Made by a program: the position numbers and the translations under genes
NCBI RefSeq assembly: GCF_000813845.1
Contig: NZ_JWTB01000007.1
Location: 124,001 to 188,000, forward strand
Direction: 5' to 3'
Source: Pseudarthrobacter phenanthrenivorans
GTDB taxonomy: Bacteria > Actinomycetota > Actinomycetes > Actinomycetales > Micrococcaceae
Length of the DNA stretch: 64,000 nucleotides
Part shown: one piece after another, positions 18,154 to 27,913 of the stretch
Position numbering within the stretch: position 1 is the stretch's first letter
How the letters are laid out: each line of letters starts with the position of its first letter
Notes under the pieces: generated by a model
Database searches by the model: none
What the model was told of the DNA's origin: nothing
What the model saw: only the letters and a program-made list of their open reading frames with translations

Positions 18154-18175
18154 AAGTTCGCTCACCGGCGAACTT
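18154..18175. promoter_or_regulatory. Perfect 8-bp inverted repeat in divergent region
   Basis: AAGTTCGC and GCGAACTT flank a 6-base spacer, 30 bp upstream of the DUF2342 start. The half-site order is opposite to a LexA box (GAAC-N4-GTTC), so I do not call it one. It may be an operator for the leftward array or for the small rightward ORF. Confidence 0.45.
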
Positions 18176-18289
18176 CCACAGCCTCCGCACAGGAGCGCGA
18201 AAGCGCTGTCCAAGACCCGCCGGGCAGGCTGGAAACCGCAGGGCAACCTGCCTGTCCGGAGCGGCCCGTACCCGCACAACCGTTGCTGC

Positions 18290-18308
18290 CCCGCATCGTT
18301 CATGCGGG
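18290..18308 (+). promoter_or_regulatory. Leader hairpin before the 36-codon ORF
   Basis: CCCGCATCGTTCATGCGGG forms a perfect 7-bp stem with a 5-base loop, ending 22 bases before the ribosome site AAGGAGG of the small ORF at 18343. It could modulate translation or terminate a leader. Confidence 0.4.
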
Positions 18309-18342
18309 ACAGGGCCGGTCATAACCATCGAAGGAGGACACC

Positions 18343-18453
18343 ATGATCCCTTACCGTCCCATCGTGCCCCTGACCATCGGCCCGCGCACGGGCTGGAGGT
18401 CGGTGCTGGCCGCCGTCGTCATGGCCGCGCTGCTGGGCGTCCAGCCGCAGTAA
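18343..18453 (+). CDS. Predicted 36-aa small protein
   Basis: ATG 18343 is preceded by a perfect AAGGAGG (18331-18337) at ideal spacing. The ORF encodes 36 residues: a polar N-terminus with several prolines and arginines, then a hydrophobic stretch SVLAAVVMAALLGVQ that could sit in a membrane. It is too short for routine gene calling and resembles no family I know. It stands alone between the divergent DUF2342 gene and convergent dacB, with a hairpin in its leader and a palindrome after its stop. The case rests on the ribosome site and placement only. Confidence 0.5.
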   Translation: MIPYRPIVPLTIGPRTGWRSVLAAVVMAALLGVQPQ

Positions 18454-18460
18454 TACCCGC

Positions 18461-18480
18461 CGCCCCACCCCGGGTGGGCG
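18461..18480. terminator. GC-rich palindrome between the small ORF and dacB
   Basis: CGCCCCACCCCGGGTGGGCG is nearly self-complementary with one extra C on the left arm. It lies 7 bp after the small ORF's stop and abuts the dacB stop, so it may act as a two-way terminator; there is no T-tract. Confidence 0.4.
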
Positions 18481-19989
18481 CTAGCGGCAGCCGCAGCCGG
18501 CCAATACGGTGGCGGCACGGTCCAGGGCTTCCTTGTTGCCGGCGGCGCCGGGTGTCAGTCCGTTGCCGATGAAGGAGAACACCAGGAGCCTTCCATCCGC
18601 GTCCACAACGTAGCCGCTCAGCCCCAGCACGGTGTTCAGGGTTCCGGTCTTGGCCCGCACCAGCCCGGCGCCGCCGAAGGTGGTGGCGTCCCCGTACCGG
18701 GCGTCCAGGGTGCCGGACAGGCCGCCGACCGGGAAGCCGTCCAGAGCGGCACGCAGCCTGGTGTCGGCTCCGGTGGTGATGGCCCGCAGCACGTCCACGA
18801 ACAGCCGTGCCGGGACCTGATTGCCCATGGCAAGCCCGCACACGTCCGCCAGCTTGAGGGTGTCCGCGGGGATGCCGGCCGCCCGGACCTCGTCCGCCAC
18901 CACGGCCACGGCGCCGTCGTTGCTGCCGGGCCGGCCCGTGGCCACGGCGGCCAGCCGGCCCATGGTTTCGGCCAGGTAGTTGTCCGATACCTGCAGCATC
19001 AGGTCCACCTGCTCCGCCACCGTGGCCGATTCGACCGCGGCGAGGACTGCCGGGTTGGCCTGGGAAGCGCCCGCGGAACGTTCGACGCCGGCCGCCACCG
19101 TCAGTCCCGCAGCGGCACCGGCCGCACGCAGCTGGGCCGCGAACGCTTCCGCCGCGGTTATCGCCGAATCCTGCGGCCGGGGGCCGGTGGTGACGGCGGG
19201 ATCGAAGCGGGCCGAGTTGAGGGCCAGCGGGTACAGCGGCGCTATTTCGCCTGCTTCCACGTCGCCGGACTGCCAGTTGGGATTCAGCGCGGGTCCCGTG
19301 AACAGGGAGTCGTCCACCAACACCGTGATGTCGCCGGTGGTGCGGGCGGCCTGCAGTGCCTGCACCGTGCGGGCCGCGAGGGTGGCAAGGCCGGCATGGC
19401 CCATCACCTGCTCCGGCTGCGATCCGCCCGCGGCCAGGAGGACGTCGCCGCCGCCCACCAGCACCACCTGCCCGGCGGCAGGGCCTTGCACCACTTTGGT
19501 GGTGAAGCGGCGGTCCGGCCCCAGGGTGCGCAGCGCGGCCACCGCCGTCAGCAATTTAAGGTTCGACGCCGGCACGCGGCCGTCTGCGCCGCCCCGGTCG
19601 AAGAGGACCTGGCCAGTGAAAGCGTCCTGGACCATGCCCGTGAAAGTACCGCCGCCGTCGGTCTTCAACACCGGATCAACCTGCGCCGCCACCACCGTCG
19701 GAGCCGGCACCGGGGCGGATTGCCGAAGCGGTGCCAGCACCTGCGGGGCGGCAATCGTTGCCGGGGCCTGCTGCCAGGCGGGCGGCGCCGGGGCGGGCGG
19801 AGCTGCTGCCGGGCCGGTGAAACCGGGAACAACCAGGAGGACCGCCGGTATGGCCAGGACCAGCAGGAGCAATGCGGCGAACACCAGGTGCCAGGGCGTG
19901 TGCGGCTCTTTCCCGGAGACCCGTCGGGGGCTGCCGGGGCGCCCGGCCCGGCGGGCGCGCAGCGGTTCCTGGCCGGTAGTTTTGGTCAT
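18481..19989 (-). CDS. dacB: D-alanyl-D-alanine carboxypeptidase/endopeptidase, S13 (PBP4 type)
   Basis: A 502-residue penicillin-binding protein that trims or cleaves peptidoglycan peptides outside the cell. A basic N-terminus and one hydrophobic segment (VFAALLLLVLAIPAVLLVV, about residues 36-54) act as signal or anchor. The three active-site motifs are present: SNLK (SxxK) within VPASNLKLLTAV, SDN within QVSDNYLAETMG, and KTG within VRAKTGTLN. A Pro/Ala-rich linker follows the anchor. ATG 19989 is preferred; the frame remains open to 20025. It is divergent from ppa. Confidence 0.93.
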   Translation of the reverse strand: MTKTTGQEPLRARRAGRPGSPRRVSGKEPHTPWHLVFAALLLLVLAIPAVLLVVPGFTGPAAAPPAPAPPAWQQAPATIAAPQVLAPLRQSAPVPAPTVVAAQVDPVLKTDGGGTFTGMVQDAFTGQVLFDRGGADGRVPASNLKLLTAVAALRTLGPDRRFTTKVVQGPAAGQVVLVGGGDVLLAAGGSQPEQVMGHAGLATLAARTVQALQAARTTGDITVLVDDSLFTGPALNPNWQSGDVEAGEIAPLYPLALNSARFDPAVTTGPRPQDSAITAAEAFAAQLRAAGAAAGLTVAAGVERSAGASQANPAVLAAVESATVAEQVDLMLQVSDNYLAETMGRLAAVATGRPGSNDGAVAVVADEVRAAGIPADTLKLADVCGLAMGNQVPARLFVDVLRAITTGADTRLRAALDGFPVGGLSGTLDARYGDATTFGGAGLVRAKTGTLNTVLGLSGYVVDADGRLLVFSFIGNGLTPGAAGNKEALDRAATVLAGCGCR

Positions 19990-20143
19990 GCTGGTGCTGG
20001 TCCTCAAGTCCTGAAATTTCCCCACAAGTTCCTGATTCCAGGGCCTCTCGCTATATCCTCAATACTAGTCGGCGGCACCGACACGCTTTTTTGTGGCCCG
20101 TCAAGTGTGCCGCGCACCCCCTGCAATTGCCGAGGAGCATTCC

Positions 20144-20632
20144 ATGAAGCACGACGTGACCATCGAGATCCCCAAGGGATCACGCGTCAAGTACGAAGTT
20201 GACCACGAGACCGGCCGCGTCCGCCTGGACCGCGTCCTCTTCACCTCCATGCAGTACCCCACCCACTACGGGTACTTCGAGAACACCCTCGGCGAAGACG
20301 GCGACCCGCTGGACGCGCTGGTGCTGCTGCAGGACTTCGACCTGCACCCCGGCGTCATCGTTGAGTCCCGCCCCATCGGCGTCTTCAACATGACTGACGA
20401 CGGCGGCGGAGACGCCAAGATCCTGTGCGTGCCGGTGGATGCCCGCTTCGACCACATCCAGGAAGTCAGCGACGTCAACGAGTACCTGATCAAGGAAATC
20501 GAGCACTTCTTCACCCGCTACAAGGACCTGGAGCCCGGCAAGTGGGTCAAGGCCGAAGGCTGGGGCGACCGCGCCGCCGCCGAAGCCGAACTGGAAGCCT
20601 CCATCAAGCGCTACGTGCCCACCGGACACTAG
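20144..20632 (+). CDS. ppa: Inorganic pyrophosphatase (family I)
   Basis: Hydrolyses pyrophosphate to two phosphates, driving biosynthesis. The 162-residue protein begins [20 protein letters not shown] and contains the signature [10 protein letters not shown] preceded by EDGD, giving the metal-binding aspartates, plus the [10 protein letters not shown] motif near the C-terminus. GAGGAG at 20132-20137 fixes the ATG at 20144. It is a single gene with a hairpin terminator downstream. Confidence 0.97.
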   Translation: MKHDVTIEIPKGSRVKYEVDHETGRVRLDRVLFTSMQYPTHYGYFENTLGEDGDPLDALVLLQDFDLHPGVIVESRPIGVFNMTDDGGGDAKILCVPVDARFDHIQEVSDVNEYLIKEIEHFFTRYKDLEPGKWVKAEGWGDRAAAEAELEASIKRYVPTGH

Positions 20633-20645
20633 TCCCGCTGAGGGT

Positions 20646-20674
20646 GTGGGGCCCCTCCTTGTTGACGGGCCCAC
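20646..20674 (+). terminator. Hairpin terminator after ppa
   Basis: GTGGGGCCC and GGGCCCAC can pair with one bulged G around a 12-base loop, starting 14 bases after the ppa stop. No clear T-tract follows. Confidence 0.55.
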
Positions 20675-20719
20675 TCCAACCGCCGTCGTTGTTCCAGGAA
20701 GTTGTGGCATGGTGGGGCT

Positions 20720-22063
20720 GTGAGTTTCGAGCACGCCCCGACGTCCCAGCTGTTGTTCCAGCCACCCTGCGGCCCCGTCACCGGCTGGGCTGATGGTGAC
20801 GTCCTCCGCGCCAGCGGCATCCCGTACGCCACGGCCGGACGCTTCCAGCCTCCGGTGCCCGCCCCGGACTGGACCTCGGAATTTTCCGCTACGTCCCTCT
20901 CCCCCGCCTGCCCACAGGCACCAGTCCCCTTCCTCGACGACGTCCTGGGCACCAGGTACGGTGAACTGCCCGGCAGCGAGGACTGCCAGAACCTCTCCAT
21001 CACCATGCCCGGAGACCTCAGGCCGGAGGAACGGCTGCCGGTCATGGTCTGGATCCACGGCGGCTCCTACACCACAGGTTCGGGCGACCTGGCCATCTTC
21101 GACCCCGCCCGGCTGGTCGCCGAAAACCGCGTCATCGTGGTGTCCGTGACGTACCGGCTGGGCCTGTTCGGGTTCCTGGCCACTCCGACCGGCCGGCCCG
21201 GCAACCTGGGCCTGCTCGACCAGCTTGAGGCCTTCCGCTGGGTGCAGCGGAACATCGCCGGCTTCGGCGGCGATCCGGGCCGGGTCACCGCGTTCGGCCA
21301 GTCCGCGGGCGGCGACGCCATCGCCCACCTGATGGCCGTGCCGGAAGCACCCAGGCTCTTCCAGCGCGCCATCATCCAGAGCGCACCGCTCGGCATTACC
21401 CGGGGACGGGCCAGGATGAACCACGCGATGGGAACCGCTGCGGAGTCCCTGACGGAGGAGACCCCGGCCATGGAGGTGGTGGCCCGCGAGGCAGACGTGG
21501 CGCAGGTGGCCAGGAAGTTCGGGATGCTGGCGGCCATGCCGTTCGGCACCCAGTACGGGCACGATCCGCTTCCCGAAGAGCGAGGCATTGAAGAAGCGTG
21601 GAACCGCGCCGCGCCGGCCATCGACGTGCTGATCGGCCATACCTCCGAGGAGGCGCGCCTGTTCCTTCCCCGCAGCCCGCGGCTGATGCGCCTGGGAGGC
21701 ATCCCCCTGGCGGGCCCTGCCGCCGTGCGGGCCATCGACTGGGTGGTCACCGAAACCGTGTACGGCAGGGCCACCCGCCGGTTCGCCCGCCGCCACGCCA
21801 AGGCAGGCGGAAGGGCGCACCGCTACGTCCTGGACTGGCACGCGCCCGGCAACATCTTCGGCGCCGCCCACACGGTGGATTTGCCCCTGCTGCTCGGCAA
21901 CCGGAAGACCTGGGACGGCGTTGGGCTCATTGCCGGAGCGGACTGGGCGGACGTGGACGCCGCGGGCCGCAGGATGCGCGCCCTGTGGGCCGGCTTCGCC
22001 TCCGGCCAGGACCTCGGGGACTCGGGCAGCATCCCCGGCGTCCTGCGGTACCGGGCCGTCTGA
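20720..22063 (+). CDS. Type-B carboxylesterase/lipase
   Basis: A 447-residue alpha/beta hydrolase. It has the oxyanion-hole segment MVWIHGGSYTTGSGD, the nucleophile elbow FGQSAGGDA with the catalytic serine, and the family motif EDCQNLSI near residue 92. The catalytic histidine is probably in FGAAHTVDLPLLLGN. There is no signal peptide, so an intracellular enzyme is likely. The start is uncertain: GTG 20720 gives a sensible N-terminus, and a TTG at 20702 is possible. Substrates cannot be inferred. The DUF429 gene follows closely in the same direction. Confidence 0.88.
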   Translation: MSFEHAPTSQLLFQPPCGPVTGWADGDVLRASGIPYATAGRFQPPVPAPDWTSEFSATSLSPACPQAPVPFLDDVLGTRYGELPGSEDCQNLSITMPGDLRPEERLPVMVWIHGGSYTTGSGDLAIFDPARLVAENRVIVVSVTYRLGLFGFLATPTGRPGNLGLLDQLEAFRWVQRNIAGFGGDPGRVTAFGQSAGGDAIAHLMAVPEAPRLFQRAIIQSAPLGITRGRARMNHAMGTAAESLTEETPAMEVVAREADVAQVARKFGMLAAMPFGTQYGHDPLPEERGIEEAWNRAAPAIDVLIGHTSEEARLFLPRSPRLMRLGGIPLAGPAAVRAIDWVVTETVYGRATRRFARRHAKAGGRAHRYVLDWHAPGNIFGAAHTVDLPLLLGNRKTWDGVGLIAGADWADVDAAGRRMRALWAGFASGQDLGDSGSIPGVLRYRAV

Positions 22064-22100
22064 CGCAATGCCGTCTGACCGCAGGGTTGGTGGGCAGCCC

Positions 22101-22856
22101 ATGAAGACCCTCGGCGTGGACCTGGCGGCCGCGACCAAGAAAACTGCCGTGGCCGTCATCGAGTGGAGCGATGACCGGGCCCGGCTCACCCACCTGGCCC
22201 TGGACGTGGACGACCAGGAGATCGTGGACCTGTTCGGCACTTGCGCCATGACCGGCGTCGATTGCCCCGTGGGCTGGCCGGACGCGCTGATCCCGTTCCT
22301 CACCGGCCACCTGAATAATGATCCGGCACCCGTCCTTGACCACGACGGGATCGCCGGCCGCCGGCTCCTCGCCTATCGCGATACCGACCGGTTCTGCACC
22401 GCGCAGACCGGGCTGATTCCGCTCAGTGTCTCCGCTGACCGGCTGGCCCACCCGGCCATGCGCTGCGCCGTCATCCAGGCGAAGATCGCTGCGCTGCACG
22501 GCCCGCAACCGCGTGACGGCTCGGGCCGGCTGGCAGAGGTGTACCCGGCGGCATCGTTGAAGATCTGGGGGCTCAAGGGCCGGGGCTATAAGGGCCGGGG
22601 CACTCCGGAAGCGGAGCGGCTTGGCGTGCTGCTCGGCTCACTGCAGGACCAGGCGCCATGGCTGGACCTGGCCGGGAACGAGGCGCGGCTCGCGGCTTCG
22701 GACGACCTGTTCGATGCCGTCATCGCCTCGCTGACCGCCCGGGCCGTGGCCCGCCGTCGTACCCTCGCCCCTGACGATGCGCATGCCCGGGCGGCCCGCA
22801 GCGAAGGCTGGATCCACCTGCCCTCCTGCACCCCGGATGAACTCCTGGGGCAGTAA
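22101..22856 (+). CDS. DUF429 domain protein
   Basis: A 251-residue protein starting MKTLGVDLAAATKKTAVAVI, the usual DUF429 opening, which resembles an RNase H-like/ASKHA-type first strand with a conserved aspartate. It also has IVDLFGTCAMTGVDCPVGWP and the conserved EVYPAASLKIWGL. The function is unknown. ATG 22101 is chosen because it directly precedes the conserved strand; an in-frame ATG at 22068 is possible. It lies 37 bp after the esterase gene and ends 1 bp from the convergent phosphoketolase stop. Confidence 0.85.
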   Translation: MKTLGVDLAAATKKTAVAVIEWSDDRARLTHLALDVDDQEIVDLFGTCAMTGVDCPVGWPDALIPFLTGHLNNDPAPVLDHDGIAGRRLLAYRDTDRFCTAQTGLIPLSVSADRLAHPAMRCAVIQAKIAALHGPQPRDGSGRLAEVYPAASLKIWGLKGRGYKGRGTPEAERLGVLLGSLQDQAPWLDLAGNEARLAASDDLFDAVIASLTARAVARRRTLAPDDAHARAARSEGWIHLPSCTPDELLGQ

Positions 22857-22857
22857 G

Positions 22858-25299
22858 TCAGCCGCCCAGCTTCCAGTTCCGGATCTCCTCCGGGTCCTCG
22901 CCGTGGGTGCGGGTGTGCTCGCGGGCCCGGCTGCGCCGGTCCTGCAGGTCCTGGCGCAGGAGCGAATGCTTCTCGGCCAGGCCCGGCACGCGGTCGATCG
23001 CGTCGATGGCAAGCGTGAAGCGGTCGATGCCGTTCAGCATGGCCATATCGAACGGCGTGGTGGTGGTCCCCTCTTCCTTGTACCCGTGCACGTGAAGCCC
23101 CTGCTGGTTGGCCCGCCGGTACGCCAGCCGGTGGATCAGCGCCGGGTAGCCGTGGTACGCGAAGATGACGGGCTTGTCCGCCGTGAAAATGCCGTCGAAG
23201 TCGTGGGCCGGGAGGCCGTGCGGGTGCTCGCTTTCGTCCTGCAGCCGCATCAGGTCCACCACGTTGACCACACGCACCTTGAGTCCCGGGGCGCCCTCGC
23301 GAAGCAGCTCCGCCGCGGCCACGGTCTCCACCGTGGGGACGTCACCGGCGCAGGCCAGGACGACGTCGGGCTCCTCGCCCGGCACCTCCGAGCCGGCGAA
23401 CGTCCAGATCCCCAGGCCGCGGCGGCAATGGCTGGCGGCATCCGCGGGACCAAGCCAGGTGGGCGAGGGCTGCTTGCCGCTGACCACGATGTTCACGTAG
23501 TCGGTGGACGCCAGGCAATGCTCCATGACGGAGAGCAGGGTGTTTGCGTCCGGCGGCAGGTACACCCGGATGACCTCGGCCTTCTTGTTCACGGCGTGGT
23601 CGATGAAGCCCGGATCCTGGTGCGAGAACCCGTTGTGGTCCTGCTGCCACACGTGCGAGGACAGCAGGTAGTTCAGTGACGGCACCGGCTGGCGCCAGTG
23701 CAGTTTGCGGGACACCTTCAGCCATTTGGCGTGCTGGTTGAACATGGAATCGACTATGTGCACGAAGGCCTCGTAGCAGTTGAAGACGCCGTGCCGCCCG
23801 GTCAGGAGGTAGCCCTCCAGCCAGCCCTGGCACAGGTGCTCGCTGAGCACCTCCAGGACCCGTCCGGAGCGGGCAAGGTGCTCGTCGACGTCGTCAATCC
23901 GGTACTGCCACACCTTGTCGGTGACCTCGTAGACGTTCTGCAGCCGGTTGGAGGCCGTCTCGTCCGGGCCGAACAGCCGGAAGTTTTCCATGTTCTGCGC
24001 AATCACGTCCCGCATCCAGAAGCCGAGGGTGATCATCGGGCTGACCCGGTCGGTTCCCGGGCTGGGCACCTCCACGGCGTGGTCCTGGTAGGCGGGCAGC
24101 CTGAGGGCCCGCCGGAGCAGCCCGCCGTTGGCGTGCGGGGTGGCACTCATGCGGAAGTCCCCGGTGGGTGCCCCTTCGGCGACGCCGGGCCGGAGCCGGC
24201 CGTCGCCGTCGAACAGCTCTTCCGGCCGGTAGGACTGCAGCCATTCCTCCAACTGCTTCAGGTGTTCGCCGTTGGTGCGCACCTCGGACAACGGGACCTG
24301 GTGGGCCCGCCAGGTCCCTTCCACCTGCAGCCCGTCCACCATCCGCGGCCCGGTCCAGCCCTTCGGCGAGCGCAGCACGATCATGGGCCAGCGGCGGCTC
24401 CCCTCCCCCGCCTGTTCTCCGGATTCGTCCCGCCGGTGGGCGTCCTGGATGGCCCTGATGTCCGCCAGGCAGCGGTCCAGCACGGCGGCGAAATCGCGGT
24501 GCGCCTGCTCCGTGCTGTCCGGGTCCGCCACCGTCACGAAATACGGCTCGTGGCCATACCCGCGCAGCAGCTGCTCCAACTGGTCCTGCGGCATCCGGGC
24601 CAGGATGGTGGGGTTGGCGATCTTGTAGCCGTTCAGGTGCAGAATGGGCAGCACGGCGCCGTCCGCGGCAGGGTCCAGGAAGTTGTGCGAGTGCCAGCTG
24701 GCCGCCAGCGGCCCGGTTTCGGCCTCGCCGTCGCCAATCACGACGGCGGTCACCAGCTGGGGATTGTCGAACACCGACCCGTAGGCGTGGGCCAGCGCGT
24801 ACCCCAGTTCCCCGCCTTCGCTGATGGAGCCGGGGCTTTCCGGCGCGGCGTGGCTGGGGATGCCACCCGGGTAGGAAAACTGCCGGAACAATTCGGCAAG
24901 GCCGGCCCCGTCATTGCCCACATGGGCATAGATTTCCGAGTACGTCCCCTCCAGCCAGGCATTGGCGACGACGGCGGGACCGCCATGGCCCGGACCGGCA
25001 ACAAAGAGCATCTCCAGGGAGTCGCGGCGGATCACCCGGTTCAGGTGCGCGTAGACGAAGTTGAGCCCGGGCGTCGTTCCCCAGTGGCCCAGGAGCCGGG
25101 ATTTGGTGTCCTCTGCCTGCAGAGGTTCGCGCAGCAGCGGGTTGGACCGCAGGTAGATCTGCCCCACGGAGAGATAGTTCGCGGCCCGCCACCACCGGTC
25201 GACGAGCTCCAGCTCCGCCTGGTCGATGCCGTCCCGCTGCACCGTGTCCTGCTGGTTCCCGTCCTGCTGTTTCCCGTCCTGTCCAGTGCTGCCGGCCAT
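22858..25299 (-). CDS. xfp: Phosphoketolase (xylulose-5-phosphate/fructose-6-phosphate)
   Basis: A thiamine-diphosphate enzyme that splits xylulose-5-P or fructose-6-P with phosphate to acetyl phosphate and an aldose phosphate. The 813-residue protein shows [19 protein letters not shown], the signature [20 protein letters not shown], and the ThDP-binding [18 protein letters not shown]. The late conserved blocks [19 protein letters not shown] and [18 protein letters not shown] are also present. ATG 25299 lies at good spacing from GAGG; ATG 25305 is nearly equivalent. It is divergent from katE. No acetate kinase gene is in view. Confidence 0.95.
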   Translation of the reverse strand: MAGSTGQDGKQQDGNQQDTVQRDGIDQAELELVDRWWRAANYLSVGQIYLRSNPLLREPLQAEDTKSRLLGHWGTTPGLNFVYAHLNRVIRRDSLEMLFVAGPGHGGPAVVANAWLEGTYSEIYAHVGNDGAGLAELFRQFSYPGGIPSHAAPESPGSISEGGELGYALAHAYGSVFDNPQLVTAVVIGDGEAETGPLAASWHSHNFLDPAADGAVLPILHLNGYKIANPTILARMPQDQLEQLLRGYGHEPYFVTVADPDSTEQAHRDFAAVLDRCLADIRAIQDAHRRDESGEQAGEGSRRWPMIVLRSPKGWTGPRMVDGLQVEGTWRAHQVPLSEVRTNGEHLKQLEEWLQSYRPEELFDGDGRLRPGVAEGAPTGDFRMSATPHANGGLLRRALRLPAYQDHAVEVPSPGTDRVSPMITLGFWMRDVIAQNMENFRLFGPDETASNRLQNVYEVTDKVWQYRIDDVDEHLARSGRVLEVLSEHLCQGWLEGYLLTGRHGVFNCYEAFVHIVDSMFNQHAKWLKVSRKLHWRQPVPSLNYLLSSHVWQQDHNGFSHQDPGFIDHAVNKKAEVIRVYLPPDANTLLSVMEHCLASTDYVNIVVSGKQPSPTWLGPADAASHCRRGLGIWTFAGSEVPGEEPDVVLACAGDVPTVETVAAAELLREGAPGLKVRVVNVVDLMRLQDESEHPHGLPAHDFDGIFTADKPVIFAYHGYPALIHRLAYRRANQQGLHVHGYKEEGTTTTPFDMAMLNGIDRFTLAIDAIDRVPGLAEKHSLLRQDLQDRRSRAREHTRTHGEDPEEIRNWKLGG

Positions 25300-25431
25300 A
25301 ACCATCCTCACCTTGGGTATGCCGCTGCAGGCGGCCGTTCCCCCATCGCAACAGATCGAGGGGCACGCAGGCAACCCCCGCCGTCGCGCCTTTCCACCTT
25401 GCCCCGCCCCTGCAGGCCACCTGTAGGGTAG

Positions 25432-25443
25432 TAAGCAAGCTTA
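25432..25443. promoter_or_regulatory. TAAGCAAGCTTA palindrome-like element upstream of katE
   Basis: TAAGC-AA-GCTTA is a 12-bp inverted repeat 48 bp before the katE start, just downstream of a possible minus-10 TAGGGT. Similar copies are at 1796 and 37938. A stress-linked regulator site is possible. Confidence 0.45.
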
Positions 25444-25491
25444 GCTTCCGCCTGGCGGGGCTGGGAACATCTGATGAGGGGAGATCAAGAC

Positions 25492-27723
25492 ATGCCAGCC
25501 GAAGACAACATCGCAATTCCCGGGGCGCCGGCCAGTGAGGCTCCGGCGCAGGCAGAGCCCACCACACCCCGTGAACCGCTGCCGCCCAAGCCGGACCAGC
25601 GCGGCCCGGAGGCAGTGTCGCCAACCGGCAGCCCCACCGGGGCACCCGCCACTGCGCGCGGCCAGTCCGGCCAGTACCTGACCACGGCCCAAGGCCTCCG
25701 GCAGCAGGATACGGACCACTCGCTGAAGGCCGGCCCGCGGGGACCCATCCTGCTGCAGGACCACCACCTGCGCGAGAAAATCACCCACTTTGACCACGAG
25801 CGGATCCCGGAGCGCGTCGTCCACGCACGCGGAGCTGGAGCACATGGCGTGTTCCGCTCGTACGGGACGGCTTCGAAGGTCACGCGCGCCGGATTCCTTG
25901 CCCCGGACGTCGAAACGCCCGTGTTTGTCCGGTTCTCCACGGTGCTTGGCTCCCGCGGGTCAGCGGACGCGGTGCGGGACACCCGCGGGTTCTCCACGAA
26001 GTTCTACACGGATGAAGGAACCTACGACCTCGTGGGCAACAACATTCCGGTGTTTTTCATCCAGGACGGAATCAAGTTCCCGGATATCGTCCACGCGGCC
26101 AAACCCCATCCAGACCGTGAAATCCCACAGGCCCAGAGCGCGCACGACACTTTCTGGGACTTCGTCTCGCTCCACACCGAGGCGCAGGCCCACACCATGT
26201 GGAACATGTCCGACCGCGGCATCCCGCGGTCATACCGGACCATGGAGGGCTTCGGCGTCCACACGTTCCGGCTGGTCAATGCCGACGGGGACACCACGCT
26301 GGTGAAGTTCCACTGGAAGCCCAAACAGGGTGTCCACTCGCTGGTCTGGGAAGAAGCCCAAATCATTAACGGCATGGATCCGGACTTCCACCGGCGCGAC
26401 CTTGCCGATGCCATCGAAGCCGGCGCCTATCCGGAGTGGGAACTGGGCATCCAGACGTTCCCGGACACGGAGGACCAGATGTTCGAAGGCATCGACCTCC
26501 TGGACCCCACGAAGTTCGTTCCCGAGGAACTCGCGCCGGTGCAGCCCATCGGCCTCATGACCCTCACCGCGAACCCGACGAACTACTTCGCCGAGACCGA
26601 GCAGGTGGCCTTCCACCCGGGGCACCTGGTGCCGGGCATCGACGTCACCAATGACCCGCTGCTGCAGGTCCGCCTGTTTTCCTACCTGGACACGCAGATC
26701 TCGCGCCTGGGCGGCCCCAATTTCGGGCAGATCCCGATCAACCGGCCGCACGCCCCCGTCAACGACATGCTGCGTGACGGCATGCACCAGACGGCGGTCC
26801 ACTCGGGGGTTGCCCCGTACCGGCCCAATTCGCTGGATGGCGGCTGCCCTTTCCTTGCCGGACAGGACCTGGGGGCCTTCGTGGACGTGCCGGCCGCGGT
26901 TGCGGAATCCATCAAGGAGCGGCGCAACCCGGCCTCCTTCGATGACCACTACAGCCAGGCCCGGCTGTTCTTCCGCAGCCTCAGCGCGGTGGAACAGGAC
27001 CACGTGGTCCAGGCGTATACGTTCGAGCTCGGCAAGTGCTACGAAACCGCCGTCCGCGAACGCCAGCTCCAGGCCCTGGCCAATATCGACGCCGCGCTGT
27101 GCGCCGCAGTGGCCGCCGGCCTCGGCATGGCTGCCCCGGAAGCTTCTGAGCAGGTGGCGGAGCATGCTCCCAGCCCGGCGCTGTCCCAGGTCGGCCGGAC
27201 GTGGCCGGTAGCCGGGCGCGTGGTGGGCATCATTGCCGATTCCTCCAGCGACCTTTCGCAGGTGGACGCGGCCCGCAAGGCGCTCGACGGCGAGGGCATG
27301 GTCCCGCTCGTCATCGCACCAACCGGCGGCACGCTTTCCTCCGACGGGCTTTCCGTCACGGTGCAGCGGACCTTCCTCACGGCTCGGTCCACCGAATTCG
27401 ACGCGCTGATTGTTGCCGGCGGGCAGCGTCCTGCCCCGGACGCCACTGCCGGTCGCGATGCCAAAGCCGGGGAGCCGGCGGCAGGCGCCGATCCGCGCGT
27501 CGGACTCATGCTGTCCGAGGCCTACCGCCATGCGAAGGCCATCGGCTTCTGGGGTTCGGGTTCCGGGGTTCTGGACGCGGCAGGCATTCCCCAGCAGGCT
27601 GCTGGCATAGCTGCCGGAGATGACGCTGCGTCGGTAACCTCCGCGGTCTCGGAACTTCTCGCCGCCCACCGCGCCTGGGATCGTTTCCCGGCGACCGGTG
27701 CCGCTGCGGGCCCGGCACGCTGA
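25492..27723 (+). CDS. katE: Monofunctional heme catalase, large-subunit (clade 2, KatE/HPII type)
   Basis: Breaks down hydrogen peroxide. The 743-residue protein has a Pro/Ala-rich N-terminal extension, then the catalase core. The core has the distal heme-side region FDHERIPERVVHARGAGAHG with the catalytic histidine, RFSTVLGSRGSAD, NNIPVFFIQDGIKFPD with the catalytic asparagine, and proximal heme ligand motif RLFSYLDTQ. Beyond about residue 570 a C-terminal DJ-1/GATase-like domain (VGIIADSSSDLSQ, FDALIVAGGQRP) marks the large-subunit clade. ATG 25492 is preceded by GAGGGGAG; an in-frame ATG at 25474 is less likely. A hairpin follows at 27797. Confidence 0.97.
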   Translation: MPAEDNIAIPGAPASEAPAQAEPTTPREPLPPKPDQRGPEAVSPTGSPTGAPATARGQSGQYLTTAQGLRQQDTDHSLKAGPRGPILLQDHHLREKITHFDHERIPERVVHARGAGAHGVFRSYGTASKVTRAGFLAPDVETPVFVRFSTVLGSRGSADAVRDTRGFSTKFYTDEGTYDLVGNNIPVFFIQDGIKFPDIVHAAKPHPDREIPQAQSAHDTFWDFVSLHTEAQAHTMWNMSDRGIPRSYRTMEGFGVHTFRLVNADGDTTLVKFHWKPKQGVHSLVWEEAQIINGMDPDFHRRDLADAIEAGAYPEWELGIQTFPDTEDQMFEGIDLLDPTKFVPEELAPVQPIGLMTLTANPTNYFAETEQVAFHPGHLVPGIDVTNDPLLQVRLFSYLDTQISRLGGPNFGQIPINRPHAPVNDMLRDGMHQTAVHSGVAPYRPNSLDGGCPFLAGQDLGAFVDVPAAVAESIKERRNPASFDDHYSQARLFFRSLSAVEQDHVVQAYTFELGKCYETAVRERQLQALANIDAALCAAVAAGLGMAAPEASEQVAEHAPSPALSQVGRTWPVAGRVVGIIADSSSDLSQVDAARKALDGEGMVPLVIAPTGGTLSSDGLSVTVQRTFLTARSTEFDALIVAGGQRPAPDATAGRDAKAGEPAAGADPRVGLMLSEAYRHAKAIGFWGSGSGVLDAAGIPQQAAGIAAGDDAASVTSAVSELLAAHRAWDRFPATGAAAGPAR

Positions 27724-27761
27724 CCCACGCAAACTGACCCAGACAAACTGACCCAGGCAGG
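27720..27761. repeat. Three-copy 14-bp tandem repeat over the katE stop
   Basis: Three successive 14-base units each begin CTGACCCA (27720, 27734, 27748). The first contains the TGA of katE. It may be replication slippage. Confidence 0.7.
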
Positions 27762-27796
27762 TTGGTCGAGGCAGGTGGTTCCGCCGGTTTATCGCT

Positions 27797-27827
27797 GGGG
27801 GTCCGCGTCATCCCGATGCGGGCCCCC
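27797..27827 (+). terminator. Hairpin terminator downstream of katE
   Basis: GGGGGTCCGC and GCGGGCCCCC pair over 10 bp with one T-G wobble around an 11-base loop, 74 bp after the katE stop. No T-tract follows. Confidence 0.6.
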
Positions 27828-27913
27828 GGCCCTGTTCCCGGGAGGTCCGGGCCGCTGACCAGTCGTAACATGCCGGTTTCGCAGTTCCTACTTCCGGGTA
27901 GTGTGGATCCAGA

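Noticed and set aside
18154-18175. LexA (SOS) box
   Set aside because: The arms are AAGTTCGC/GCGAACTT with the half-sites reversed relative to GAAC-N4-GTTC, so it does not match the actinobacterial SOS box.
20180-22303. Long minus-strand open frame across ppa and the esterase gene
   Set aside because: It crosses two real plus-strand genes and has no recognisable motif.
27720-27761. Coding extension of katE through the tandem repeats
   Set aside because: The TGA at 27721-27723 lies in the first repeat and the C-terminal domain is already complete.
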